NCBI GenBank assembly: GCA_003151625.1
Contig: PLYC01000016.1
Location: 1-34,438 of the forward strand
Length of the DNA: 34,438 nt
Source: Candidatus Doudnabacteria bacterium
Lineage (GTDB): Bacteria > Patescibacteriota > Doudnabacteria > UBA920
Direction of reading: 5' to 3'
The notes below the pieces were generated by a model, which was not told where the DNA came from, made no database searches, and saw nothing but the letters and a program-made list of their open reading frames with translations. The position numbers and the translations under genes are program-made. Numbering within the stretch: position 1 is the first letter of the stretch; each line of letters begins with the position of its first letter. Of this stretch, positions 6,751 to 14,030 are shown in pieces.

Positions 6751-8112
6751 ATGAAAAAAACCATTTTAATTATTGGGGGCGGCGGACGGGAACACGCTTT
6801 GGCTTGGAAACTTAAACGGTCGCCGCGCGTTGGCAAAATTTATACTGCTCCGGGAAACGCGGGAACATCGTCAATCGGCGAAAATGTTACGATTGCCGCG
6901 ACCGATATTTTGGCGTTGGCCAACTGGGCTCAAAATAACAAAATAGATTTTACGGTTGTGGGTTCCGACGATGCTCTGGCTTTGGGTGTGGTGGACGAAT
7001 TCCAAAAACGCGGCTTAAAAATTTGGGGGCCAAGCAAAGCCGCCTCGCAAATAGAATCCAGTAAGGCTTTTGCCAAGAAGCTGATGAAGAAAAATAATAT
7101 TCCTACGGCGGAATTTGAAACTTTTACCGATTACCAAAAAGCTTTGCAATATATAGAGGAAAAGAGCACGCCGATTGTCATTAAAGTATCGGGGCTTGCT
7201 TTGGGCAAGGGAGTTACTGTTTGTAAAACGCTTGATGAAGCCCAGGCGGCGCTTAAAACAGCCATGATCGATAAAGCTTTTGGCGAAGCCGGCTCGCAAA
7301 TTGTCATTGAGGAATTTTTGGAAGGACAGGAATTTTCCATACACGCGTTTTGTGACGGCAAAAATTTTCAACTCCTTCCGTCATCACAAGACCATAAACC
7401 TATTTACAACGGGGGCCTCGGACCAAACACCGGCGGCATGGGCACCATTGCTCCGGTGCCGTGGATTAGCGAAGCGATGATGTCTGAAGTAGCCACTACA
7501 ATTGTAAAACCGGCGCTGGATGGTTTAAAAAATTTAGGTTCGCCGTTTGTTGGATTATTATATCCCGGGCTGATGGCCATAAATCACCCCCACCTAGCCT
7601 CCCCCCTCAAGGGGGAGGAATTCTCAGTTCCCCTCCCTGAAGGGGAAGGGTCAGGGGAGGGTGCTTTTAAAGCCATAGAATTCAACGCCCGCTTCGGCGA
7701 CCCGGAAACCCAAAGCTATATGCGCCTGCTAAAAACCGATCTTCTTGATATATTAGAGGCTTGTGTAGATGGAACAATTGATAAAATTAATATAAAATGG
7801 TCTAAAAAATCCGCGTGCTGTGTTGTACTCACCTCCGGCGGATACCCGGGCAAATACGAAAAAGGCAAAACAATCACAGGCATTAAAGAAGCGGAAAAAA
7901 TGGAAGAGGTAATTGTTTTCCAAGCCGGAACCTCCATCAGAAATAATCAGCTGGTAACCAACGGCGGCCGCGTCTTGGGAATTACGGCAATTGCGGATAA
8001 TTTACAAACCGCCCTCAACAAAGCCTACGCCGCGGTAAAACTAATCAACTTTGAGGGAATGCATTATAGAAATGATATTGGATTTCAGTCTTTAAATGTT
8101 AAAGGTGGGTAA
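6751..8112 (+). CDS. purD: Phosphoribosylamine-glycine ligase (GAR synthetase)
   Basis: PurD ligates glycine to phosphoribosylamine with ATP, the second pathway step. It opens with the family signature ILIIGGGGREHALAWKL, has the ATP-grasp lid region VIKVSGLALGKGV and the GLGPNTGGMG loop, and NARFGDPETQ near the metal site. A palindromic element adds about 27 residues (279-305; HLASPLKGEE... through GSGEGAF) between GLLYPGLM and AIEFNARFGDPE, that is, between two strands of the ATP-grasp core. At 453 residues it is about 25-30 longer than usual, matching the insert. The start lies 8 bases after a perfect palindrome, and no strong ribosome binding site is visible. Confidence 0.96.
   Translation: MKKTILIIGGGGREHALAWKLKRSPRVGKIYTAPGNAGTSSIGENVTIAATDILALANWAQNNKIDFTVVGSDDALALGVVDEFQKRGLKIWGPSKAASQIESSKAFAKKLMKKNNIPTAEFETFTDYQKALQYIEEKSTPIVIKVSGLALGKGVTVCKTLDEAQAALKTAMIDKAFGEAGSQIVIEEFLEGQEFSIHAFCDGKNFQLLPSSQDHKPIYNGGLGPNTGGMGTIAPVPWISEAMMSEVATTIVKPALDGLKNLGSPFVGLLYPGLMAINHPHLASPLKGEEFSVPLPEGEGSGEGAFKAIEFNARFGDPETQSYMRLLKTDLLDILEACVDGTIDKINIKWSKKSACCVVLTSGGYPGKYEKGKTITGIKEAEKMEEVIVFQAGTSIRNNQLVTNGGRVLGITAIADNLQTALNKAYAAVKLINFEGMHYRNDIGFQSLNVKGG
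7585..7663. repeat. In-frame palindromic element in purD
   Basis: The left arm CACCCCCACCTAGCCTCCCC and the right G-rich arm ending GGGGAGGGTG enclose two hairpins. The first 39 bases from 7582 match the element in purL at 808 exactly and are read in the same frame. It is 79 bp long, shorter than the purL copy, which contains an extra nested hairpin. Confidence 0.85.
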
Positions 8113-8129
8113 TCGTACTACTGGTTCGA

Positions 8130-8279
8130 TTATCCACCTCGCCTCATCTTCAAAGTATACTGAACCGCCAACAACACCTGCCAGGGTACTCCCAGAAAAA
8201 ATCCGATTCGGATACTATACCCCACGCAAGCGCCGAGCAGAACAGCTACCAAAAGATCTACTGTGAAGCTTCCTTTCAT
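8130..8279 (-). CDS. Small putative membrane protein (49 aa)
   Basis: This short frame starts at an ATG 6-10 bases after a strong AAGGAGGAGAGG ribosome binding site, one of the best in the window. The protein begins MKGSFTVDLLVAVLLGACVG and has one or two hydrophobic stretches (residues 6-22 and 25-41) and a basic end, KMRRGG. It would be a small inner-membrane protein. It is convergent with purD (17 bases apart) and divergent from the HAD gene at 8343, with a TATGAT -10-like box upstream. I do not recognise a family. Confidence 0.55.
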   Translation of the reverse strand: MKGSFTVDLLVAVLLGACVGYSIRIGFFLGVPWQVLLAVQYTLKMRRGG

Positions 8280-8342
8280 TCCTCTCCTCCTTAATAACCC
8301 AAAATTGTATCATAAAAAATTTTTTAAGTAAACAAGAATTGT

Positions 8343-9014
8343 ATGATAAAGCTCGTCGCCTTTGACTGGAACGGTACTCTTCTTTCCGATACACAGATTA
8401 CTCTTAAAGCCGAAAACATATCCCTCAAGGCCATAGGAGTAAAACCTATAAGTCTAAAAAAATTCCAAAAAACTTTTGACATACCCGTAACCAGATATTG
8501 GGATAATTTAGGATTTTCCAAATCTTTTGTAAAAACCCATATAGATGCCATAGAAAACACTTTTCATTCGCAATATAAAATTCTTGCCGCCAGGGCGCGA
8601 ACAAGATCTGGCGTAAGAGAAACACTAGAATGGTTGGTTGCCAAAAATATTGCCAGAGTCATTTTTAGCAATCACGACATACCGGATATTAAAAGGCATT
8701 TGGCCAGACTAAAAATAGAAAAATGTATTACCGATGTCTTGGCAAATCCCGGCGATGGGCGCCTACAAATTTTTAACAGGCATAAAGGGCAAAAACTAGA
8801 AAATTACCGCAAACAAAATAACTTTAAATCCAAAGAAATACTCTGCGTGGGAGACATGTGCGAAGAAATAGAGATAGGCAAAGAATACGGCTACCACACT
8901 GTAGCAATTACTGGCGGATTCAACTCCACCGCCCGCCTCAAAGCCGCCAAATCGGATTTTTTAATCCATAACCTTAAAGACTTAATCGGCATTATCAAAA
9001 AGCTGAATAAATGA
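8343..9014 (+). CDS. HAD-superfamily hydrolase
   Basis: This 223-residue protein has HAD motif I as FDWNGTLL (nucleophile Asp near residue 8, with Asn in place of the second Asp), motif II as IFSNHD, a Lys in the KGQK region and motif III as CVGDMCEEIEIGKEYG. Such proteins are usually phosphatases of small phosphorylated metabolites. The Asn at the D+2 position is shared by other WNGT-type HADs and may change catalysis. It lies inside the purine cluster between purD and purE, but nothing in the sequence assigns a purine substrate. Confidence is high for the fold and low for the substrate. Confidence 0.85.
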   Translation: MIKLVAFDWNGTLLSDTQITLKAENISLKAIGVKPISLKKFQKTFDIPVTRYWDNLGFSKSFVKTHIDAIENTFHSQYKILAARARTRSGVRETLEWLVAKNIARVIFSNHDIPDIKRHLARLKIEKCITDVLANPGDGRLQIFNRHKGQKLENYRKQNNFKSKEILCVGDMCEEIEIGKEYGYHTVAITGGFNSTARLKAAKSDFLIHNLKDLIGIIKKLNK

Positions 9015-9031
9015 TAAACTAAAATTATTAA

Positions 9032-9118
9032 AGATCACAGATCAAGCACAGATTACGCAAATTTCGCCAATCGCCGGCGATTTGCGCAATCGGTGACATC
9101 TGCGATTAATCAGTGATC
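9032..9118. repeat. Dispersed palindromic repeat, copy 2 (upstream of purE)
   Basis: The ends GATCACAGATC and TAATCAGTGATC and the central AATCGCCGGCGATT palindrome match copy 1 at 82-170 in order and spacing. The purE start codon overlaps the base pair after the repeat (TGATCTATG), so the purE leader is made entirely of repeat sequence. Confidence 0.75.
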
Positions 9119-9119
9119 T

Positions 9120-9635
9120 ATGAACAAACCTATAATAGGAATCCTAATGGGCAGCGACAGTGACTTAAAAGTAATGAGCGAGGCGGCCAAGGTCTTAGAA
9201 GAATTTGGCGTGGCTTTTGAAATTACCGTTTGCTCGGCCCACCGCACTCCCGATCGCGCGCACAAGTATGCGCTTACTGCGGCATCACGAGGATTAAAAG
9301 TTATAATCGCCAGCGCCGGCGGCGCGGCGCATTTGGCCGGAAGCCTGGCGGCCAATACCACTTTACCAATCATCGGCGTGCCAATAAACTGGAAACTGGA
9401 AGGCCTGGACGCGCTCCTCTCCACCATGCAAATGCCCCCGGGTGTTCCCGTAGCGACTGTCGGCATAGACGGCGCCAAAAACGCAGGCCTGCTTGCAGTA
9501 CAAATTTTGGCAACTAGCGATAAAAAGTTGGCCAATAAATTGACAAGCTACAAAAAACAAATGGCCGCGGGTGTAAACGCCAAAGCCAAAAAACTGAAAA
9601 AGGAAGGGTATAAAAAATATTTGAAAAATATATAA
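9120..9635 (+). CDS. purE: 5-(carboxyamino)imidazole ribonucleotide mutase (PurE)
   Basis: PurE forms CAIR from N5-CAIR. The motifs GILMGSDSDLKVM, CSAHRTPDRA (catalytic His) and SAGGAAHLAG fit class I PurE, which normally needs PurK to make N5-CAIR from AIR. No purK is present in this window, so PurK is either elsewhere or the enzyme works directly with CO2; the sequence cannot tell which. The protein is 171 residues, normal for the family. The start ATG abuts a dispersed repeat, with no ribosome binding site outside the repeat. Confidence 0.95.
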   Translation: MNKPIIGILMGSDSDLKVMSEAAKVLEEFGVAFEITVCSAHRTPDRAHKYALTAASRGLKVIIASAGGAAHLAGSLAANTTLPIIGVPINWKLEGLDALLSTMQMPPGVPVATVGIDGAKNAGLLAVQILATSDKKLANKLTSYKKQMAAGVNAKAKKLKKEGYKKYLKNI

Positions 9636-9655
9636 ATTTTTGCTATAATACTTAT

Positions 9656-9853
9656 ATGAGCGCTATAAATTGGATTAAAATTGTTAATAAATACAAGGGT
9701 TTATGGGTTGCCTTACAAGATGATGAGGTCACGGTTATTTCAAGTGGGAACACGGCAAAAGAAGCCTGGGATAAAGCCCAAAATAAAGGTTTTAAAAAAC
9801 CTATTTTGGCCCATATGCCTTTACACAATTTGCCTTTTATTGGGTCTCTATGA
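9656..9853 (+). CDS. DUF5678-like small protein
   Basis: This 65-residue protein shows the pattern KYKGLWVALQDDEVTVISSG followed by TAKEAWDKAQNKGFKKPIL and a short His/Pro tail. This resembles the small DUF5678 family as I know it. No membrane segment is seen. It ends with TGA 4 bases before the aspartyl-protease-like gene, so the two are likely translated together. In other genomes proteins of this kind often sit beside retropepsin-like genes, and the same pairing is seen here. Its role is unknown. Confidence 0.7.
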   Translation: MSAINWIKIVNKYKGLWVALQDDEVTVISSGNTAKEAWDKAQNKGFKKPILAHMPLHNLPFIGSL

Positions 9854-9857
9854 AATA

Positions 9858-10253
9858 ATGAAGTTCAAATATAAAAAATATCCGCCAAATTTTTTGCGTC
9901 CTGTTATACCTATAACCCTGGTTCAAAATGGCATTGAGGTTTCTTACCAAGCCTTAATAGATTCCGGTTCTGATATTTGCATCTTTGATGCCGGACTACT
10001 GGAAATTTTAGAAATTAATTTAACCAGCGGGGAACGCCGCGAGCTAATAGGAGCTACTGGCCAACCGGCAGTTTTTTATTTCCACTTAATTGGAATAAAA
10101 GTTGGTGGGTGGAAATACAACATCAAAGCCGGGTTTATGCCCAGAACAGCGGCTTTGGATTATGGTCTTGTCGGACAACAAGGCTTTTTTAATATCTTTA
10201 CCGTAAAATTTGATTTAATTAAAGAAGAAATTGAGTTAAAAGAAATAAAATAA
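9858..10253 (+). CDS. Retropepsin-like aspartic protease domain protein
   Basis: From the ATG at 9858 the product is 131 residues. The motif YQALIDSGSDICIFD matches the catalytic D-S/T-G loop of single-domain retropepsin-like proteases, and a hydrophobic strand (FNIFTVKFD) follows near the C-terminus. The frame stays open upstream to an ATG at 9681, but that would overlap the preceding gene by over 170 bases, so 9858, 4 bases after that gene's stop, is preferred. Homodimerisation would be needed for activity in this family. The substrate is unknown; the paired DUF5678-like protein is a candidate partner. Confidence 0.75.
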   Translation: MKFKYKKYPPNFLRPVIPITLVQNGIEVSYQALIDSGSDICIFDAGLLEILEINLTSGERRELIGATGQPAVFYFHLIGIKVGGWKYNIKAGFMPRTAALDYGLVGQQGFFNIFTVKFDLIKEEIELKEIK

Positions 10254-10256
10254 ACC

Positions 10257-11096
10257 ATGCCGGGTTTAATTGAAACGATAATTAAAACAAGGGAAACAGC
10301 GGCGGATATTTTTGCCAAGTCCCTAACAAATATTGATGGGCTGTCAGAACTGGAAATTAAGGAAAAACTTGTTTCGGAAATTAAAAAGCATAACGAAATA
10401 TTTACCGAAGGCTGGTATAACCCTCCCCCATCCGGCATTGCCGTCTTACTGGACCAAAAACCGTTTGATCGGTTAAAATACGAATCCCTAAGAAAACCGG
10501 AATTTTGGCCAAAAAAAAATTTGCGTTTGGAAAAAGAAACTGTCGGACTAATTTTCTTTTCTCCTATTGACCGTAGCACGAAGATGATCGCGGATATAGG
10601 CTTTACGATATATAGGGGTAACAACGAAAAAATTAAAAATCATTTAAAAAATACTTACGCCGTTATACTAAAAATCGCGGAACACACGAAAGTGGGAATG
10701 GAATTTTCTGAAATTTGCTCCTTCGCGCTCGGTTTGTATAAAAATAAATTTAAAATAACCAAATGGGTGGCAATAAGTTCGGACCCAAACGCGGCAATAA
10801 ACCTTGGTCATACGGTTCCAGGATCGTTTGAAAAGAATTTCACTTTCGGAGAAAATTTTGAAGAAATTAAAGAAACCATTAGGACAAAACGAGTCCCTAT
10901 TATAGAAACAGAACATTTCAAAATCCCGGAAACCTGCGCTTTTACCATAGAATCAAGACTGGAAGGTTTACATAACCCCAATATGCCAAGCGCCTATTTT
11001 CATTTTATTGTTTGTTTTGACAAAGGACAAAAAACCATTTTACAAAATTATAGCCAAATTTTTAGCACAGTCGGGATGGGCTATATGAATTCATAA
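10257..11096 (+). CDS. M24 (pita-bread) peptidase-like protein, probably divergent
   Basis: This 279-residue protein resembles the creatinase/aminopeptidase fold of M24 enzymes. MIADIGFTIYRG could hold a metal-binding Asp, NLGHTVPG aligns with the usual GHG-type His motif, and TCAFTIESRLEG and AYFHFIVCFDKG could hold later ligands. Several expected metal ligands cannot be placed with confidence, so it may have lost peptidase activity. It starts 3 bases after the retropepsin-like gene and ends 5 bases before purM, so it sits inside the purine operon. The fold assignment comes from motif reading only. Confidence 0.5.
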   Translation: MPGLIETIIKTRETAADIFAKSLTNIDGLSELEIKEKLVSEIKKHNEIFTEGWYNPPPSGIAVLLDQKPFDRLKYESLRKPEFWPKKNLRLEKETVGLIFFSPIDRSTKMIADIGFTIYRGNNEKIKNHLKNTYAVILKIAEHTKVGMEFSEICSFALGLYKNKFKITKWVAISSDPNAAINLGHTVPGSFEKNFTFGENFEEIKETIRTKRVPIIETEHFKIPETCAFTIESRLEGLHNPNMPSAYFHFIVCFDKGQKTILQNYSQIFSTVGMGYMNS

Positions 11097-11101
11097 AAAA
11101 T

Positions 11102-12226
11102 ATGGAATTAAAACCTAAAAGTGAATATGCGAAATCCGGAGTTGACTATACCGTAATGGAGCCGTTTAAAATGGCTATGATTGCGGCCGGCAAAAAGACT
11201 TTAAAATTCCCCAACAAGCGGGGCGTGTTTATTAACGAAGACGCAACGCACGCCCACGGAGCGGTTTTTGAATATCGGGGAGACCAGCCGCACATTTGGT
11301 GCCAAACCCAGGAAGATTTAGGGAACAAAAACTGGATAGCCGAATGGATGTATCAAAATACCGGCAAAACCTATTACGATTCCATTGCCATTGATACCGC
11401 GCTTATTGTAGTAAACGATGTTATCGCCCAAGGCGCAATGCCCGTGGTTTTTACGGACCAGCTGGAAGCTTCGGAGAGCGCCTGGTATGGCGATGAAAAA
11501 CGCGCAAAAAATTTTGCCAATGGTTTTTTACAAATTTGCGAGGAAGTGGGCATGGCTTTGCCTGCCGGCGAAAGCGCCAGTTGTACGTACTTAATAAACC
11601 CCAAGTCACCGGTAAAGCAAATCGCCACGCTTTCCGGCTCTGTTACCGGCATTGTGGCGCCAAAAGAAAAATTAATTACCGGGAAAGATTTGTCCGCGGG
11701 CGACCATATTATTGCAGTTGCATCAAGCGGCTTGCATGCAAACGGAATATCACTGGTTATAAAAAAAGCAATGGAACTACCGGAGCAATTTTTAACCAAA
11801 TTGCCAAACGGTAATTCTTTGGGCTCGGAAAGTTTAATTGCCACGAAATCATATGTTAAATTAGTTGAAACTTTACAGGAAAACAGCGTCAATATCCACG
11901 CCCTGCTCCCGGGCACCGGCGACGGCGTGGGAAAAATCGCTTTTGATAAAAGACCGTTTCAGTATCGCATCCATTCCTGGCTCAAAGTTCCGCCTTTAAT
12001 GGAATATTTTTGTGATGAGATTAAAGTGCCACTGATGGATTGCTTAAAGACCTTTAACTGGGGCGTGGGCTACTATATTTTTACACCGGCCTCGGAAGTT
12101 GATAAAATACTTACACTAGGCAAAAAAGTCGGCTACACGCTTGCCGATGTCGGGGTTGTAGAAGACGGCAAACGCCAAACAATTTTTGAACCAAATAATA
12201 TAATTTTAACGCCGCCAGGCGAATAA
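11102..12226 (+). CDS. purM: Phosphoribosylformylglycinamidine cyclo-ligase (AIR synthetase)
   Basis: PurM closes FGAM to AIR using ATP. The N-terminus SEYAKSGVDYTVMEPFK is typical, followed by the DTALIVVNDVIAQGAMPVVFTD segment, ALPAGESASCTY in place of the usual GGETAEMPG loop, SSGLHANGISL and GTGDGVGKIAFDK. The last motif replaces the usual TGGG, as in longer PurM variants. The length of 374 residues is slightly above the common 340-350. It starts 5 bases after the M24-like gene. The fold is homologous to PurL, but the order of motifs and the single-domain size identify PurM. Confidence 0.92.
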   Translation: MELKPKSEYAKSGVDYTVMEPFKMAMIAAGKKTLKFPNKRGVFINEDATHAHGAVFEYRGDQPHIWCQTQEDLGNKNWIAEWMYQNTGKTYYDSIAIDTALIVVNDVIAQGAMPVVFTDQLEASESAWYGDEKRAKNFANGFLQICEEVGMALPAGESASCTYLINPKSPVKQIATLSGSVTGIVAPKEKLITGKDLSAGDHIIAVASSGLHANGISLVIKKAMELPEQFLTKLPNGNSLGSESLIATKSYVKLVETLQENSVNIHALLPGTGDGVGKIAFDKRPFQYRIHSWLKVPPLMEYFCDEIKVPLMDCLKTFNWGVGYYIFTPASEVDKILTLGKKVGYTLADVGVVEDGKRQTIFEPNNIILTPPGE

Positions 12227-12228
12227 TT

Positions 12229-13008
12229 ATGCCAGAAAATGATCCAACAGAAAATCATCCTCTTCAAGAAGCTAATCAAAGGAGGGTTGGCTTAATTGAA
12301 AAAAGAAATAATAGTTACGCCCACACAGCCCATGCGGTAATTGATGCCACTTTAAGCGTACCCCCAGTAGAGCGTCCTCAAGTTACCAAAGCTGTCAAAG
12401 CTTCTATCCAAAAAGCACGAAGAGACAGGGACATCGGTGATACTTACAAAGCCACTCAAGATTTTATGGAAGAAGCTGTGCTTAGAACTCTGGCAAGATT
12501 TCCTCAAGAAGGTAAAAAAACAAGAGTGGAACTAATCCCTATTCTTCAATCAGTAAACAGAGATATTTACGACAACGCTCCTGCTATTACCGCTGATATG
12601 ATGGGAAGAGATGAACAAGAAAGAAAAATATGGAAAGAAGGTGAAGTATGGCAAAAATATTTTGAATACATTGGAAAAATTGCTGCGTTACTAACTCAAG
12701 TAAACTTACAAGACAAAGACAGTGCCGGACTTATTCTGCAGGTTATACATTGGCTGAATAAAGGGCCAAATCTTGATTGGAGAAAAGAAGCTCAAAGGGC
12801 CTCCATGGAAGATGAAGATGTATTTTTGGAATTACTAAATTTACTGGAAGGAAAAATTGGATCACAACAAACACAAACAAAAGTAATCACAGAAGATTTA
12901 CAACCTTTACAACAAAAGGTTTCTAACTTTATTACAGAAATAAGACAAATAAAAACCGATATAGAAGCAGCAATAAGAGATATGGACAGGGCAAGAAATC
13001 CATTTTAA
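12229..13008 (+). CDS. Hypothetical helical protein between purM and purC
   Basis: This 259-residue soluble protein is rich in Gln, Glu, Lys and Arg. The last 60 residues (about 200-255) have heptad-like spacing consistent with a coiled coil. There is no signal peptide or membrane segment. It begins 2 bases after purM and ends 33 bases before purC, so it is co-transcribed with purine genes. I do not recognise a family. Its base usage is somewhat more A-rich than that of the flanking pur genes, which may indicate later insertion into the operon. Confidence 0.65.
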   Translation: MPENDPTENHPLQEANQRRVGLIEKRNNSYAHTAHAVIDATLSVPPVERPQVTKAVKASIQKARRDRDIGDTYKATQDFMEEAVLRTLARFPQEGKKTRVELIPILQSVNRDIYDNAPAITADMMGRDEQERKIWKEGEVWQKYFEYIGKIAALLTQVNLQDKDSAGLILQVIHWLNKGPNLDWRKEAQRASMEDEDVFLELLNLLEGKIGSQQTQTKVITEDLQPLQQKVSNFITEIRQIKTDIEAAIRDMDRARNPF

Positions 13009-13041
13009 AATAAAAAATATATTCTTATCTAACAAAATATT

Positions 13042-14007
13042 ATGGACAAACAAACAATAGAAAAAAACCTGACAAGAGTTTTAGAAAAAACCGACTTCAA
13101 GAATCTCGGCACGAGGCGCCAGGGAAAAGTGCGCGATATTTATACCCAGCCGGATAAAATTATTTTGGTGTCAACCGACAGATATTCGGCGTTCGACAGG
13201 AATTTGGCGTTAATTCCCTTTAAAGGACAAGTCTTAACCCAAACCAGCAAATTTTGGTTTAACCAGACTAAGGACATTATTCAAAACCATATTATTTCCA
13301 GCCCCGACCCAAACGTTGTAGTGGTAAAAAAGTGCAGTGTGATTCCAATAGAAATGGTGGTGCGCGGCTACATTACCGGGGTTACCGGCACGAGCCTTTG
13401 GACGCTTTACAACGGAGGGCAAAGAGATTTTGGCGATTTTACTTTGCCGGATGGAATGAAGAAAAACCAAAAACTGGATAGTCCCGTTCTCACTCCGACA
13501 ACTAAATCGGACGAACACGACAAACCTTTAACTACCGCTGAAGTAATAGAAGATCAAATCGTACCGGCCGAGCTGTGGAAACAGCTGACAGACATTGCTA
13601 TAAAACTTTTTAAACGCGGGCAGAAAGTTGCCCTTTCCCGGGGACTGATTTTAGTGGACACTAAATACGAATTTGGATTGGCCGATGACGGAAAATTAAT
13701 GCTGATTGACGAAATCCACACGCCGGACTCTTCACGCTACTGGCAGGCCGATAGTTACCAAGCACGCATTGATGCCGGGAAGGAACCACAAAACTTTGAC
13801 AAAGAATTTCTGCGCCTGTGGTTTAAGGAAAATTGCGATCCCTACAACGACAAAATTCTCCCACCCGCCCCGGCCGATATGGTTGCCGAACTCTCCTCCC
13901 GCTATATTCAAATATACGAACAAATTACAGGACAAAAATTTGAAACAGATTTAGATACGCCGATAGCGGAAAGGATAAAAAAGAATCTGACATCTTTCAA
14001 TATTTAA
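13042..14007 (+). CDS. purC: SAICAR synthetase
   Basis: PurC joins aspartate to CAIR with ATP to form SAICAR. The N-terminal GKVRDIYTQPDKIILVSTDRYSAFDR, the central EMVVRGYITGVTGTSLW and the signature LILVDTKYEFGLADDG with IDEIHTPDSSRYW are all present. At 321 residues it belongs to the longer PurC form. It lies 33 bases after the 259-aa unknown and 23 before purB. No repeat element interrupts it. Confidence 0.97.
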   Translation: MDKQTIEKNLTRVLEKTDFKNLGTRRQGKVRDIYTQPDKIILVSTDRYSAFDRNLALIPFKGQVLTQTSKFWFNQTKDIIQNHIISSPDPNVVVVKKCSVIPIEMVVRGYITGVTGTSLWTLYNGGQRDFGDFTLPDGMKKNQKLDSPVLTPTTKSDEHDKPLTTAEVIEDQIVPAELWKQLTDIAIKLFKRGQKVALSRGLILVDTKYEFGLADDGKLMLIDEIHTPDSSRYWQADSYQARIDAGKEPQNFDKEFLRLWFKENCDPYNDKILPPAPADMVAELSSRYIQIYEQITGQKFETDLDTPIAERIKKNLTSFNI

Positions 14008-14030
14008 ATTATTAAATCTTTCAATTTTCA

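Noticed and set aside
9681-9857. Longer start for the retropepsin-like gene
   Set aside because: It would overlap the DUF5678-like gene almost completely in another frame; the start at 9858 has normal operon spacing.
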